Below, in pieces: positions 43,375 through 53,264 of a stretch of DNA of 61,507 nt (its first letter is position 1; every line of letters begins with the position of its first letter). Made by a program: the position numbers and the translations under genes. Source of the stretch: Cytophagaceae bacterium (GTDB taxonomy: Bacteria; Bacteroidota; Bacteroidia; Cytophagales; Spirosomataceae); NCBI GenBank assembly GCA_027488335.1, contig JAIYBU010000110.1, positions 1 to 61,507 of the forward strand. The letters are read 5' to 3'. The notes below the pieces were generated by a model, which was not told the DNA's origin, did no database searches, and worked only from the letters and a program-made list of their open reading frames with translations.

Positions 43375-44112
43375 TCATACATCCAAAACTTGTCTGCCTT
43401 TTTCTCCAATTCTTTCAAGAGTTTCTTGGGTAATATATCGCTTCTGGTCAATTTGCTGAGGTTGGTCACGGGTACAGAAATAACTATGAATGCTGCGGCG
43501 GTCGTTTTCTGTAAAGTTGGTTGTTCCACCATGCCAAACGTGCGAATTGAATATAAATACTGACCCTGCGGGAGCAATTATACGAATCTCATCGGGATGT
43601 TTTTCGTTGGTATCGACCATTCCTTCATCGGGTAAAATAGTCAATTTGTGGGTTTTAGGTACAATACGTGTCGAGCCGTTCAATTCCGTAAAATCATCTA
43701 ATAACCAAATACTATTACAAACCTTATAATGGCCATTAGCCACCGCATTTTTATAATCTACGTGAAGTTTTTGATGCCCTTTTCCTGGCTTTGCTGCTCT
43801 ATAATTAAGCGATGATAGTTTATATTCTTTTCCTAAAACAGCTTCAATTCCAGCCAAAACTCGTGGATGAGTATAGAAAATATCGAAAACTTGTCCTTTG
43901 TTTACCAAATCAGCCAAGCGGTCAGCACCTTCTTCTTTTGGGTGGCGTATGTACTTCGATTCTGCCAGTTCGGCTCCTGCATTTTCGCCCTCATCTTCTT
44001 TAATTTGACTGATTCTTTCGTTGACTTGTTTTACTATTTCGGCCGAAAGCAGTTGTCCCAAATTGAGATAACCATTGGTATCTAAAAAATCGATTTCTTC
44101 TTTTGTAAGCAT
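43375..44112 (-). CDS. Phytanoyl-CoA dioxygenase family protein
   Basis: A 245-aa Fe(II)/2-oxoglutarate dioxygenase of the PhyH family. The iron triad is visible: His and Asp in QKLHVDYKNAVANGHY and the distal His in FNSHVWHGGTTNF; the 2-oxoglutarate-binding Arg lies in NDRRSIHSYFCTRDQ. The N-terminus FLDTNGYLNLGQLLSAEIV is typical. Substrate unknown; bacterial members hydroxylate small metabolites. A -7 type element (TATATTTG on the minus strand) lies at 44138-44145, 25 bp upstream of the start. Confidence 0.92.
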   Translation of the reverse strand: MLTKEEIDFLDTNGYLNLGQLLSAEIVKQVNERISQIKEDEGENAGAELAESKYIRHPKEEGADRLADLVNKGQVFDIFYTHPRVLAGIEAVLGKEYKLSSLNYRAAKPGKGHQKLHVDYKNAVANGHYKVCNSIWLLDDFTELNGSTRIVPKTHKLTILPDEGMVDTNEKHPDEIRIIAPAGSVFIFNSHVWHGGTTNFTENDRRSIHSYFCTRDQPQQIDQKRYITQETLERIGEKGRQVLDV

Positions 44113-44199
44113 AGTAATTAGAGATGAATTGATAGTACAAATATAGAAATATATCTTTTTGAATTTTCTGATTTGTTATAATCTCCTAACCCGTGCTTA

Positions 44200-45087
44200 T
44201 TAATTCAAACTCCGATATTCGTTAGGCGACATTCCTACTTTCTGCTTAAAAAGCCTCGTAAAATGCTGAGGATACTTGAATCCTAAATCGAAAGCTACTT
44301 CGCTGATAGATTTGGTAGTATCTAAAACTTTTTCTTTGGCAGTTTCTAAGAGTCTAAGATGAATAAAATCCAGTGCTGATTTACCAGTTTCTTTTTTGAT
44401 TAAATCTCCAAAATAATTGGCCGAAAGATGCAATTCATCGGCAAAATATGCTACTGAAGGTAGTCCTTCTATTTTCAGTCTTTCGCTAAAAATATATTCA
44501 TTGAGCATTAGTTCAAATCGTTCAATAATGCCTTGATTGGCGTTTTCACGGGTTATAAACTGACGGTCGTAGAAGCGAGTGCAGTATTTTAATAATAATT
44601 CGAGGTTGGCAATAATCAATTTCTTGCTGTGTCGGTCAATGTTTTGGCCAATTTCGGTCGAAATATTATCGAAGCATTGATTCACCACACTTCTTTCTTT
44701 TTCTGAGAGGTGCAAAGCTTCGTTCGATTGATAACCAAAGAAAGAATATTCATGGATTTGTTTGCCCAAACTCGTGCCAGCAATAAAGTCAGGGTGAAAT
44801 ATGAGAGCAATACCAAAAGGTTGATGTAATTCGCCTTCGGGTTCGCTCGTAATTATCTGATTTGGACTAAAAAAAACAAGCGTACCTTCGTCATAGTCAT
44901 AATATTGATTGCCGTATCGTAAATCACCGCATCGAGTGTCTTTGATTATAATAGCGTAAAAATTGATTGTAAACTTAGGCCGAGGCAATGGCTCAGATTT
45001 GTTTAAATCGACAATATTGATGAGCGGATGCAGCGTTTTATTACTGAACATCTCACTATATTTTTTTATGGTATCGAAAACTATCAT
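44200..45087 (-). CDS. AraC family transcriptional regulator (paralogue 1)
   Basis: A 295-aa AraC/XylS regulator: N-terminal effector/dimer region of about 180 residues with a cupin-like part (DEGTLVFFSPNQIITSEPEG), and a C-terminal double helix-turn-helix (VAYFADELHLSANYFGDLIK, then SISEVAFDLGFKYPQHFTRL and MSPNEYRS). It is closely similar over its whole length to the regulator at 50753, including the RFYDRQFITR segment, so the two are duplicates. Both have the same direct-repeat motif in their upstream regions, here at 45133-45164. The divergent target is probably the beta-barrel / cyclophilin-like pair. Confidence 0.94.
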   Translation of the reverse strand: MIVFDTIKKYSEMFSNKTLHPLINIVDLNKSEPLPRPKFTINFYAIIIKDTRCGDLRYGNQYYDYDEGTLVFFSPNQIITSEPEGELHQPFGIALIFHPDFIAGTSLGKQIHEYSFFGYQSNEALHLSEKERSVVNQCFDNISTEIGQNIDRHSKKLIIANLELLLKYCTRFYDRQFITRENANQGIIERFELMLNEYIFSERLKIEGLPSVAYFADELHLSANYFGDLIKKETGKSALDFIHLRLLETAKEKVLDTTKSISEVAFDLGFKYPQHFTRLFKQKVGMSPNEYRSLN

Positions 45088-45132
45088 TAGCTTTTTTCTT
45101 CAAAACTATACATAAAAATTAGTATCTAATCT

Positions 45133-45164
45133 GCAATCTGTAAAATGGGTAAGTAAAACCGTAA
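45133..45164. promoter_or_regulatory. AraC-type operator shared with paralogue 2
   Basis: A 32-bp block beginning GCAATCTGTAAAA and ending AACCGTAA, identical at 26 of 32 positions and with the same spacing to 51726-51757. It contains the direct repeat GTAAAATG at 45140-45147 and 45161-45168, 21 bp apart (two helical turns), as expected for AraC half-sites. It lies 46 bp before the regulator start and 73 bp before the divergent gene. Confidence 0.7.
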
Positions 45165-45236
45165 AATGTATAAAATTAATAGCATTGGTGAAGACTAATT
45201 TTGTAGTTTAATATTTTATAATTTAATACCCTTTAG

Positions 45237-45998
45237 ATGAAGCATTTATACATTCTTTTGTTTTCTTTAGTTTCTTTATTTGCAGTTGCCCAATCATCAG
45301 ATAGTACCAACAATATTTCTTCTTTTTCTGGCTCGGTGGGCTTTACTAATAATGGTTTTTCTATCATTCCAACGTTTTCGTTGAATAGCCCAGCTTTTGT
45401 GGCCAATTTATCTATCAGAAAAAAGAAATTTAGTTTCGAGCCAGATATTCGTCTCGTACCTACCGCCGAAAAAGGTGGTCTGATATGGTGGGTACGTTAC
45501 CGCTTAGTTGACAATAAAAAGTTTGCTTTAAGAGTTGGTACACACCCAGCTTTTACGCTTGTTCGTCGAACAGATACCGAAAACGGAACTACCAAAGAAA
45601 TAACCGAAATGCTCCGTTTTTTGGCTTTTGAGGTTGTTCCGAGTTATCAATTCAATAAAAAAATCGGTGTAAGTGCCATGTATTTACAAGGCAATGGGCT
45701 TCAAAAACACGGTCCTCAACTAACTCGTGTCTTGTTCTTAAACACAAATATTACCAATATCGGTTTGGGAAAAAATCTGTATTTTAATCTATTCCCATCT
45801 ATTTATTTTTTATATACGGATGGTTATCGAGGTGATTATTTGACGGTTACGGGTGCTTTAGGTCATAAAAAACTACCGTTCAGCCTTCAATCTACTATTA
45901 ACCAAACCTTTAAATCTGATATTCCTAATAATCAGGATTTTATGTGGAATGTGACGCTAAATTATAACTTCAAGAAGATTTATAGGAAACTGAACTAA
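45237..45998 (+). CDS. Outer-membrane beta-barrel protein, hypothetical
   Basis: A 253-aa exported protein with signal peptide MKHLYILLFSLVSLFAVAQ and a body of amphipathic beta strands (FSGSVGFTNNGFSIIPTFS, IWWVRYRLVDNKKFALRVG, NLYFNLFPSIYFLYTDGY) ending in NVTLNYNFKKIYRKL. It is probably an outer-membrane barrel of 8-12 strands. No specific family recognised. It is divergent from an AraC regulator across a shared operator and followed 12 bp later by the cyclophilin-like gene, so the three form a likely regulatory unit. Confidence 0.75.
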   Translation: MKHLYILLFSLVSLFAVAQSSDSTNNISSFSGSVGFTNNGFSIIPTFSLNSPAFVANLSIRKKKFSFEPDIRLVPTAEKGGLIWWVRYRLVDNKKFALRVGTHPAFTLVRRTDTENGTTKEITEMLRFLAFEVVPSYQFNKKIGVSAMYLQGNGLQKHGPQLTRVLFLNTNITNIGLGKNLYFNLFPSIYFLYTDGYRGDYLTVTGALGHKKLPFSLQSTINQTFKSDIPNNQDFMWNVTLNYNFKKIYRKLN

Positions 45999-46010
45999 CT
46001 ACCCAGCCAA

Positions 46011-46478
46011 ATGGAACGACTATTTTTGCTCTCTTTTGTTCAATTATTTATCGGTTTCTTTGTTTCGGGCATAGCCGAAAATCAAATTTTACCAAAAACT
46101 ATGACTGAAAGCATCAGCTCAATAAGCGGAAATAAATTAAGAATCAGCGTGGGAGAAGAAACGTTTACTGCTACGTTATTGAACAACCCAACTGCTACGG
46201 CATTTAAAGCTCTTTTGCCATTGACAATTAACATGAATGAGCTGAATCGTAATGAAAAGTACGCCAACTTACCCAAAAGTTTACCTATTAATGCTTCTGT
46301 ACCTCCGAGTATTCAATCGGGTGATTTGATGATGTATGGTTCGAGAACTTTGGTGTTATTCTATACAGGATTTTCTACTTCATACAGTTACACCAAAATC
46401 GGAAAAATTGATGATGTGACTGGACTTGCGGCAGCATTGGGTAATGGTGATGTAAAGGTTACTTACGAGCTTCGATAG
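46011..46478 (+). CDS. Cyclophilin-like fold protein, exported
   Basis: A 155-aa protein with an N-terminal hydrophobic stretch (about residues 3-20, LFLLSFVQLFIGFFVSGIA) and a 110-residue cyclophilin-like fold domain. Typical features of that family are KLRISVGEETFTATLLNN, a TAFKALLPLTINMNELN segment, and QSGDLMMYGSRTLVLFY; it ends KVTYELR. These proteins are not proven peptidyl-prolyl isomerases. They often sit with aldo/keto reductases and AraC regulators in Bacteroidota. It lies 12 bp after the barrel gene. Confidence 0.85.
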   Translation: MERLFLLSFVQLFIGFFVSGIAENQILPKTMTESISSISGNKLRISVGEETFTATLLNNPTATAFKALLPLTINMNELNRNEKYANLPKSLPINASVPPSIQSGDLMMYGSRTLVLFYTGFSTSYSYTKIGKIDDVTGLAAALGNGDVKVTYELR

Positions 46479-46656
46479 TAGCAGTTTTGTAACTCAACTT
46501 CCATTATTTAATAGAATAGGATTTACGCAAGATTGTTTTTTTAAATTATCAGCACAGTACAGTATGGATACAACTATATTGTTGCATTATTTTGAGAAAA
46601 AATTATGTAGAAATAATAATAAAACGAGTTAACTATAAATTCAACCCTACAAGAGT

Positions 46657-49047
46657 ATGAAAAATAAGTATGTAATTTGTGTGCTGATAGTTGTATTTAC
46701 TTCAATTCTCACAAAAGCTCAATTTGGGCCTCCAACGGGCGAACCCGACGTAATTAATAAACGTTGGCACGCACAATGGATTTCCGCACCAAATGCCAGT
46801 AATGATGGTTATGGCGTGTATTTGTTCCGAAAGACCATTGATTTAGCTTCAAAACCCAATAGTTTTAAAATTCATGTTTCGGGAGATAACCGTTACAAAC
46901 TCTATGTGAACGAAAAACTGGTTTCGATGGGCCCTGCTCGAGGCGATATTGCTCATTGGAATTACGAAACCGTGGATATTGCTGGCTATTTAAAAGCTGG
47001 CAAAAACATCATTGCCGCTCAGGTTTGGAATGAAGGCGAGTTTAAACCAGAAGCTCAGATTACCTTTAAAACAGGGTTTATTCTTCAAGGTGCAACTTCG
47101 GCTGAATCGGCTATTAATACCAATAACACTTGGCTTTGCGAAAAAGATAATAGTTTTGCTCCTTTGGTTTTTAGAACCAGAGGGTATTATGTCGCAGGTG
47201 CGGGCGAAATCCGCAATTTAGCTTTAACTCCAAAGGCTTGGCAAAGCGAAGATTTTGACGATAAAAATTGGCAAAAGGCAAAATACGTTGGTGGCGGTGT
47301 TCCGAAAAATATTTTAGGGGCTTTCGGTACTATGAGTGGTTGGATGTTGGTGCCGTCTATCATTCCTCAAATGGAATTGAAAGATGAACGATTGTTAAAA
47401 GTAGTTGCTAAGGAGGGTATTACGAGTTTGCCTTCTGAATTTCCTGCCAAAAAATCAGATGTATCAATACCTGCCAACTCAAAAGTAACTATCATCTTAG
47501 ACCAAAGTTACCTCACAAATGCCTATCCAAATTTGGAGTTTAGTGGAGGAAAAAACGCTACTATTACAGTAAGATATGCCGAAGCACTTTTTAATAAAAC
47601 TTCAAAAGGGAATCGAAACGAAACCGTAGGCAAAACTTTTATAGGTCGAGCCGATAGCTTGGTTTCTGACGGAAGCCAAAATCAAAAATTTACCAGTCTT
47701 ACTTATCGCACGTATCGTTATTTACAACTTAGCATTGTAACGCAAAACGAGACCATTACGCTCAATGATATTTATGGCACTTTTACGGGGTATCCTTTTA
47801 AAATGAATGCCCAACTGGCTGCTAATCAGCCTGAGATGGACAAAATTCTTGAAATCGGATGGCGTACTGCTCGCCTTTGTGCTTACGAAACTTACATGGA
47901 TTGTCCGTATTACGAGCAACTCCAATACATCGGTGATGGCAGGATTCAAGCGTTGGTTTCGCTCTTTAACAGTGGCGATGATAGGTTAGTAAAAAATGCC
48001 ATCAATTTAATGGATTTTTCTCGTACTCCCGAAGGCGTAACCCTGAGCCGTCATCCATCTTATACGCCGCAGTTTATTCCTACTTTTTCGCTTTGGTACA
48101 TAGGAATGTTGCAAGATTATAGCCGATACGGTGCTGATACCGATTTTGTGAAGGGGAAAATGGGTGGTGTTCGTCAAATTTTAGAATATTTCAAAAGCTA
48201 TCAACAGGCCGACGGACGTTTAAAAAACACACCACAATGGATGTTTACCGATTGGGTTGACAATGCCAAAGAATGGAAAGCTGGTGCTGGCCCAATGAGT
48301 GCCAACGGAACATCGGCAGTACTTGATTTTCAGTTACTTTGGGCATATCAAGTGGCGGCAGACTTGGAAACTAAATTAGGAAATCCTGCCTTTGCCAGTC
48401 AATATCTTCAAGCAGCCGAGGTTTTGAAAAAGACCATTCGTGCAAAGTATTGGGATGCTACCAAAAAAATATTTGCTGACCGAGAGGAAAAAGATGAGTT
48501 TTCGCAACATACCAATTCATTGGCTATTCTGACGGGCATGGCTACGGCCCAAGAGGCGAACGAGATTGCAAATCAACTGATTACCAATACCAAGCTCGCT
48601 CCCGTTTCTATTTATTTCAAATATTACCTGCATCAAGCCCTAATCAAAGCGGGGAAAGGAAATGACTATCTGAAATGGCTCGACAAATGGCGTGAGAATA
48701 TTCAGATGGGACTCACAACGTGGGCCGAAACCTCTGATGTGGACAAAACACGTTCCGATTGCCACGCTTGGGGTTCGAGTCCGAATATTGAGTTTTACCG
48801 CACTATTTTGGGTATTGATAGTGAAGGCTTGGCGTTTTCAAAGGTTAAAATTGAGCCACATTTAGGACAAATGACTGACCTAAACGGCACAATGCCGCAC
48901 CCGAAAGGACGAATTTCAGCCAGTTATAAACTCGAAAATGGCAAATGGAAAATTCAAATCGAGTTACCCAAAAGCATTACGGGCAATTTAGTTTGGAAAG
49001 GCAAAAAAATTGCTTTGAAAGAAGGTATAAATCAATTCAATATTTAG
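46657..49047 (+). CDS. GH78-type alpha-L-rhamnosidase, secreted
   Basis: A 796-aa glycoside hydrolase with signal peptide MKNKYVICVLIVVFTSILTK. The N-terminal beta domains (WHAQWISAPNA, GYGVYLFRKTIDL, RYKLYVNEKLVSMGPARGD) match the carbohydrate-binding-like part of bacterial rhamnosidases. The (alpha/alpha)6 barrel begins near residue 385 with ETYMDCPYYEQLQYIGDGR, the region of the GH78 general acid, followed by QWMFTDWVDNAKEWKAG and TWAETSDVDKTRSDCHAWGS. The terminal beta domain carries GLAFSKVKIEPHLG. It would remove alpha-L-rhamnose from glycosides or pectin. Followed 18 bp later by a carboxylesterase, an operon for trimming and de-esterifying plant glycans. Confidence 0.92.
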   Translation: MKNKYVICVLIVVFTSILTKAQFGPPTGEPDVINKRWHAQWISAPNASNDGYGVYLFRKTIDLASKPNSFKIHVSGDNRYKLYVNEKLVSMGPARGDIAHWNYETVDIAGYLKAGKNIIAAQVWNEGEFKPEAQITFKTGFILQGATSAESAINTNNTWLCEKDNSFAPLVFRTRGYYVAGAGEIRNLALTPKAWQSEDFDDKNWQKAKYVGGGVPKNILGAFGTMSGWMLVPSIIPQMELKDERLLKVVAKEGITSLPSEFPAKKSDVSIPANSKVTIILDQSYLTNAYPNLEFSGGKNATITVRYAEALFNKTSKGNRNETVGKTFIGRADSLVSDGSQNQKFTSLTYRTYRYLQLSIVTQNETITLNDIYGTFTGYPFKMNAQLAANQPEMDKILEIGWRTARLCAYETYMDCPYYEQLQYIGDGRIQALVSLFNSGDDRLVKNAINLMDFSRTPEGVTLSRHPSYTPQFIPTFSLWYIGMLQDYSRYGADTDFVKGKMGGVRQILEYFKSYQQADGRLKNTPQWMFTDWVDNAKEWKAGAGPMSANGTSAVLDFQLLWAYQVAADLETKLGNPAFASQYLQAAEVLKKTIRAKYWDATKKIFADREEKDEFSQHTNSLAILTGMATAQEANEIANQLITNTKLAPVSIYFKYYLHQALIKAGKGNDYLKWLDKWRENIQMGLTTWAETSDVDKTRSDCHAWGSSPNIEFYRTILGIDSEGLAFSKVKIEPHLGQMTDLNGTMPHPKGRISASYKLENGKWKIQIELPKSITGNLVWKGKKIALKEGINQFNI

Positions 49048-49065
49048 AAAAAGATAATTAAAATT

Positions 49066-50697
49066 ATGAAAAGAAGAGAGTTCTTAAACAAGACTGCCCT
49101 TACGGTAGCAGGTTTGCCTATTACAAATTATGCTTTTTCCAATTTTTTGATTGAAGAATTTATTATATCTGAAACCAATTTTGGCAAAATAAAAGGATAC
49201 CGAGAAAACGGAGTAAATATTTTTAAAGGCATACCTTATGCGGGCAAAACATCGGGTGAAAGAAGATTTCGTCGCCCAGCACCGCTCGAACCTTGGGCAG
49301 GTGTTAAAGAAACCCTAACATTAGCAGCTCCAGCCATTCAGAATCCAAGAAGAAACGAACCTGCTCCGTCGGAAGATTGTTTATTTTTAAATGTTTGGAC
49401 ACCCGCCAATGATAATAAAAAACGCCCTGTTATGTTTTATAGCCACGGTGGCGGATTTGTGATTGGTTCGGGTGGTTCTGGGGGGCAAGATGGGGCAAAT
49501 CTCGCTCGCTATTTTGATGTCGTTGTAGTAGAAACCAACCATCGTTTGGGTTTACTGGGCTTTCTATATTTAGACGAACTGGGCGGAGCAGACTACGAAG
49601 GTTCGGGAAATAACGGAATGTTGGATATTGTAGAAGGGCTAAAATGGGTAAATAAAAATATTGCTAACTTTGGTGGCGACCCAAATAATGTGATGATTTG
49701 GGGAGAATCGGGTGGAGGAGCAAAAACTTCTTGTTTGTATGCCATGCCTTCGGCCGCACCTTATTTCAACAAAGCATCGATTGAAAGCGGACCAGGTGTA
49801 CGAATGACTCCGAAAGAAGTGGCAGCCGAAACCACTTTAATGCTTTTGAAAGAACTGAATATCGAACCAAAAGATTGGAGAAAGATTTTGGATGTACCAG
49901 CAGCCGAGCTTTTGGCGATGCAAGCAAAGCTTCCATTTGTGCCACCATTTATTGAGAAAAACAAAAATCAAGGATTTATGCGAAGAAACTACGGTGGTTT
50001 TGGGCCAGTGGTTGATGGAAAAGCACTTCCCAATCATCCATTCGACCCATCTGCCCCGATGATTTCTAAAAACAAACCACTTTTGGTGGGTTGGAATGAA
50101 GACGAATGGGCATTTTTTGCTTGGGAGAGAAAAGAAACAGAATTTGCTAAGTATAATTTTGAGGATTTGCACAAAAAATTTGAACCAACGTATGGCGAAA
50201 ACACCAAAAAAATAATTGATACTTACCGAAAAGCAAGACCAAATGCTTCACCAGCCGATATTTATATTGCTATTTCTTCCATTACAATGATGGGCTTAGG
50301 TTCGGTGGATATTGCCGAGAAAAAAGCAAAACAAGGTGGTGCGAATGTTTATCTGTACAATTTCGGTTATAAATCAGAAGTTAAAATTCCAGGGACTGAT
50401 TATGAAATGGGAACACCCCATGCGATGGATATTAGCTTTAAATTCTTTAATGAATCGGCCGAAAAACCAAGTTTTTTTGGTGGTAATAAACCCGAACGAG
50501 TAAAGGCATCGCATAATTTTGCTGAATTATGGACAAATTTTGCCAAAACAGGCAAGCCTTATGCCAAAGATGCCCCCGAATGGAAACCGTATAACCTAAA
50601 AAATAGACCTACGATGCGAATAGACACCAAATTGGAGGTAATCAACGATAGATTTAAAGATGAATTGACTATTTGGCGAGAAGTAGGTAGGTTGTAA
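49066..50697 (+). CDS. Carboxylesterase type B family protein
   Basis: A 543-aa alpha/beta-hydrolase of the type B carboxylesterase family. MKRREFLNKTALTVAGLPIT is a twin-arginine signal. Motifs: GIPYAGKTSGERRFRRP, SEDCLFLNVWTPA, oxyanion HGGGFVIGSG, nucleophile in MIWGESGGGAKTS, a Glu-containing segment LVGWNEDEWAFF and the His in MGTPHAMDI. In line with the rhamnosidase before it, the substrate may be an acetyl or feruloyl ester on plant glycans, but that is inferred. A strong terminator follows. Confidence 0.92.
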   Translation: MKRREFLNKTALTVAGLPITNYAFSNFLIEEFIISETNFGKIKGYRENGVNIFKGIPYAGKTSGERRFRRPAPLEPWAGVKETLTLAAPAIQNPRRNEPAPSEDCLFLNVWTPANDNKKRPVMFYSHGGGFVIGSGGSGGQDGANLARYFDVVVVETNHRLGLLGFLYLDELGGADYEGSGNNGMLDIVEGLKWVNKNIANFGGDPNNVMIWGESGGGAKTSCLYAMPSAAPYFNKASIESGPGVRMTPKEVAAETTLMLLKELNIEPKDWRKILDVPAAELLAMQAKLPFVPPFIEKNKNQGFMRRNYGGFGPVVDGKALPNHPFDPSAPMISKNKPLLVGWNEDEWAFFAWERKETEFAKYNFEDLHKKFEPTYGENTKKIIDTYRKARPNASPADIYIAISSITMMGLGSVDIAEKKAKQGGANVYLYNFGYKSEVKIPGTDYEMGTPHAMDISFKFFNESAEKPSFFGGNKPERVKASHNFAELWTNFAKTGKPYAKDAPEWKPYNLKNRPTMRIDTKLEVINDRFKDELTIWREVGRL

Positions 50698-50703
50698 GAT
50701 TCT

Positions 50704-50735
50704 GAAAAAGCATACTGTTTTCAGTATGCTTTTTC
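50704..50735. terminator. Bidirectional terminator
   Basis: A 14-bp perfect stem GAAAAAGCATACTG / CAGTATGCTTTTTC with a 4-base loop between the esterase gene and the convergent AraC gene. Confidence 0.9.
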
Positions 50736-50752
50736 GCACAAAGATTTAGACT

Positions 50753-51661
50753 TCAATTCAACCCTCGAAACTCAATAGGTGAAATACCCACTTTTTGTTT
50801 AAAAAGCCTTGTAAAATGCTGCGGGTACTTAAATCCCAGTTCGTAAGCTATTTCATTAATTGTTTTACTTTCTTCAAAAATCTTATCTTTGGCAATGCTT
50901 ATAGTTTTATTTAGGATATAATCCTTTGCTGATTGTCCTGTTTCTTTTTTGATTAAATCACCAAAATAGTTAGCCGATAAATGGAGTTCATCCGCAAAAT
51001 ACGCCACCGAAGGCAAACCAATAATAGTAGGCTTTTCTGATGAAAAATAGTTGTTTAATAAGCCTTCAAATTTTTCTAAAATACCTTTGTGAGCAACATC
51101 TCGTGTAATAAACTGGCGGTCGTAAAAACGTTCGCAATAGTTCAGAAATAGCTCAATATTAGCAGAGATTAACTTTTTGCTATGTTTGTCGATGGGTTGT
51201 TTTAGTTCAAATTCAATTTTTGCGAAGCAATCCAAAATCATTTTACGTTCATCGTCAGATAAGTGCAAAGCTTCATTTGATTGATACTCAAAGAATTTAT
51301 AGTCGTGAATCGTCTTGTTTAAGGCAGTTCCTAACAAAAAATCTGCATGAAAAACTAAGCCATATCCCATTGGCTGATAGGTTCTCTGAATATCATAAGT
51401 AGCCGATTGCCCAGGTTTAAAAAACACCAAAGTGCCTGCCTGATAATCATAATAATGGCGTCCGTAACGCATATCTCCACATTTTACATCTTTCAGATAA
51501 ATGCAATACAAGCCGTACTGAAATTTTACACTCATGGCTTCGCCCCAATCTCTTGCTTCTGCTTTTGAAAAATCAATCACACTCACCATCGGGTGTAGGG
51601 TTTTATGATTATTGGCAGCATTATAATCATTGATATTATCTATGAGGGCTATCTTTTCCAT
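50753..51661 (-). CDS. AraC family transcriptional regulator (paralogue 2)
   Basis: A 302-aa AraC/XylS regulator, a close duplicate of the one at 44200: same KTLHPMVSVIDFSKAE-type start, SNEALHLSDDERKMILDCF and RFYDRQFITRD segments. The C-terminal helix-turn-helix region VAYFADELHLSANYFGDLIK, ELGFKYPQHFTRLFKQKVG is nearly identical. Divergent from the aldo/keto reductase and molybdopterin hydroxylase genes, with the shared operator at 51726-51757 between. Near-identical DNA-binding helices imply overlapping targets, so the two regulators probably cross-talk. Confidence 0.94.
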   Translation of the reverse strand: MEKIALIDNINDYNAANNHKTLHPMVSVIDFSKAEARDWGEAMSVKFQYGLYCIYLKDVKCGDMRYGRHYYDYQAGTLVFFKPGQSATYDIQRTYQPMGYGLVFHADFLLGTALNKTIHDYKFFEYQSNEALHLSDDERKMILDCFAKIEFELKQPIDKHSKKLISANIELFLNYCERFYDRQFITRDVAHKGILEKFEGLLNNYFSSEKPTIIGLPSVAYFADELHLSANYFGDLIKKETGQSAKDYILNKTISIAKDKIFEESKTINEIAYELGFKYPQHFTRLFKQKVGISPIEFRGLN

Positions 51662-51725
51662 TTCCTAATAATGTTTGCTTTTACAAACTTAAATAATCAA
51701 ACTGGAATTTGACGACAGAGAAATT

Positions 51726-51757
51726 GCAATCTGTAAAAATGGTAGAAAGAACCGTAA
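51726..51757. promoter_or_regulatory. AraC-type operator shared with paralogue 1
   Basis: Second copy of the 32-bp block (GCAATCTGTAAAA at the left, AACCGTAA at the right), 26 of 32 identical to 45133-45164 with no length change. GTAA half-sites are again 21 bp apart. It lies 65 bp before the regulator start and 54 bp before the aldo/keto reductase start. Confidence 0.7.
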
Positions 51758-51780
51758 TTTTTATACCTAAATCATCATAA

Positions 51781-52656
<876 letters not shown>

Positions 52657-52729
52657 AACATTGCCATGAATCGGTACACCGAAGCGGCACTAATAATATT
52701 AGAAATAGTGATAAATAAAAAGAAAAATA

Positions 52730-53185
52730 ATGAAAATCAGACATATAATTATCGCAATTTTCCTTATGGGAACAACCCTCTCTTTCGCCCAATCTTTAAA
52801 TGATGAAGCAACTATTTTGCAATTATCCAAACATAAATGGCAATGGATGTCAGACAAAAACGTAGATGCCTTGAAAGAATTATTTGATGATAAATCTATG
52901 TTTATTCACATGGGTGGAACATGGGGAAAAGAACAAGAGCTTTCGGTCATTAAAAGTGGCGATATTTGGTACAAAAAAGCCGAAGTGTATTCAGTAACGA
53001 TAAATTTGTTTGGCAACACAGCCATACTTTTGAATGATATTGATTTGGAAGCCGTAGTTGGTGGAAATACCGTTACGAACCCATTTATGGTAACAGAAGT
53101 ATATATCAAAGAAAACGGTACTTGGAAAATGGGTTCACTTACTTTTTCTCGCTTGCTAAGACCAGTTAAAATGAATAGTAAATAA
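52730..53185 (+). CDS. NTF2-like (DUF4440) exported protein
   Basis: A 151-aa protein with signal peptide (MKIRHIIIAIFLMGTTLSFA) and a cone-shaped NTF2-like domain: DEATILQLSKHKWQWMSDKN, ALKELFDDKSMFIHMGGTWG, then VYSVTINLFGNTAILLNDID and TEVYIKENGTWKMGSLTFS. DUF4440 members bind or isomerise small molecules, but no set catalytic residue is known. It is 73 bp after the aldo/keto reductase and 79 bp before the hydroxylase gene, likely in one transcript. Confidence 0.9.
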   Translation: MKIRHIIIAIFLMGTTLSFAQSLNDEATILQLSKHKWQWMSDKNVDALKELFDDKSMFIHMGGTWGKEQELSVIKSGDIWYKKAEVYSVTINLFGNTAILLNDIDLEAVVGGNTVTNPFMVTEVYIKENGTWKMGSLTFSRLLRPVKMNSK

Positions 53186-53264
53186 CATTGATAATCAAGA
53201 AGTTATTTTAAAATGGATAGGATTTATTGACGAATATCCGTAGATTTATTTCAAAAAAATACTG

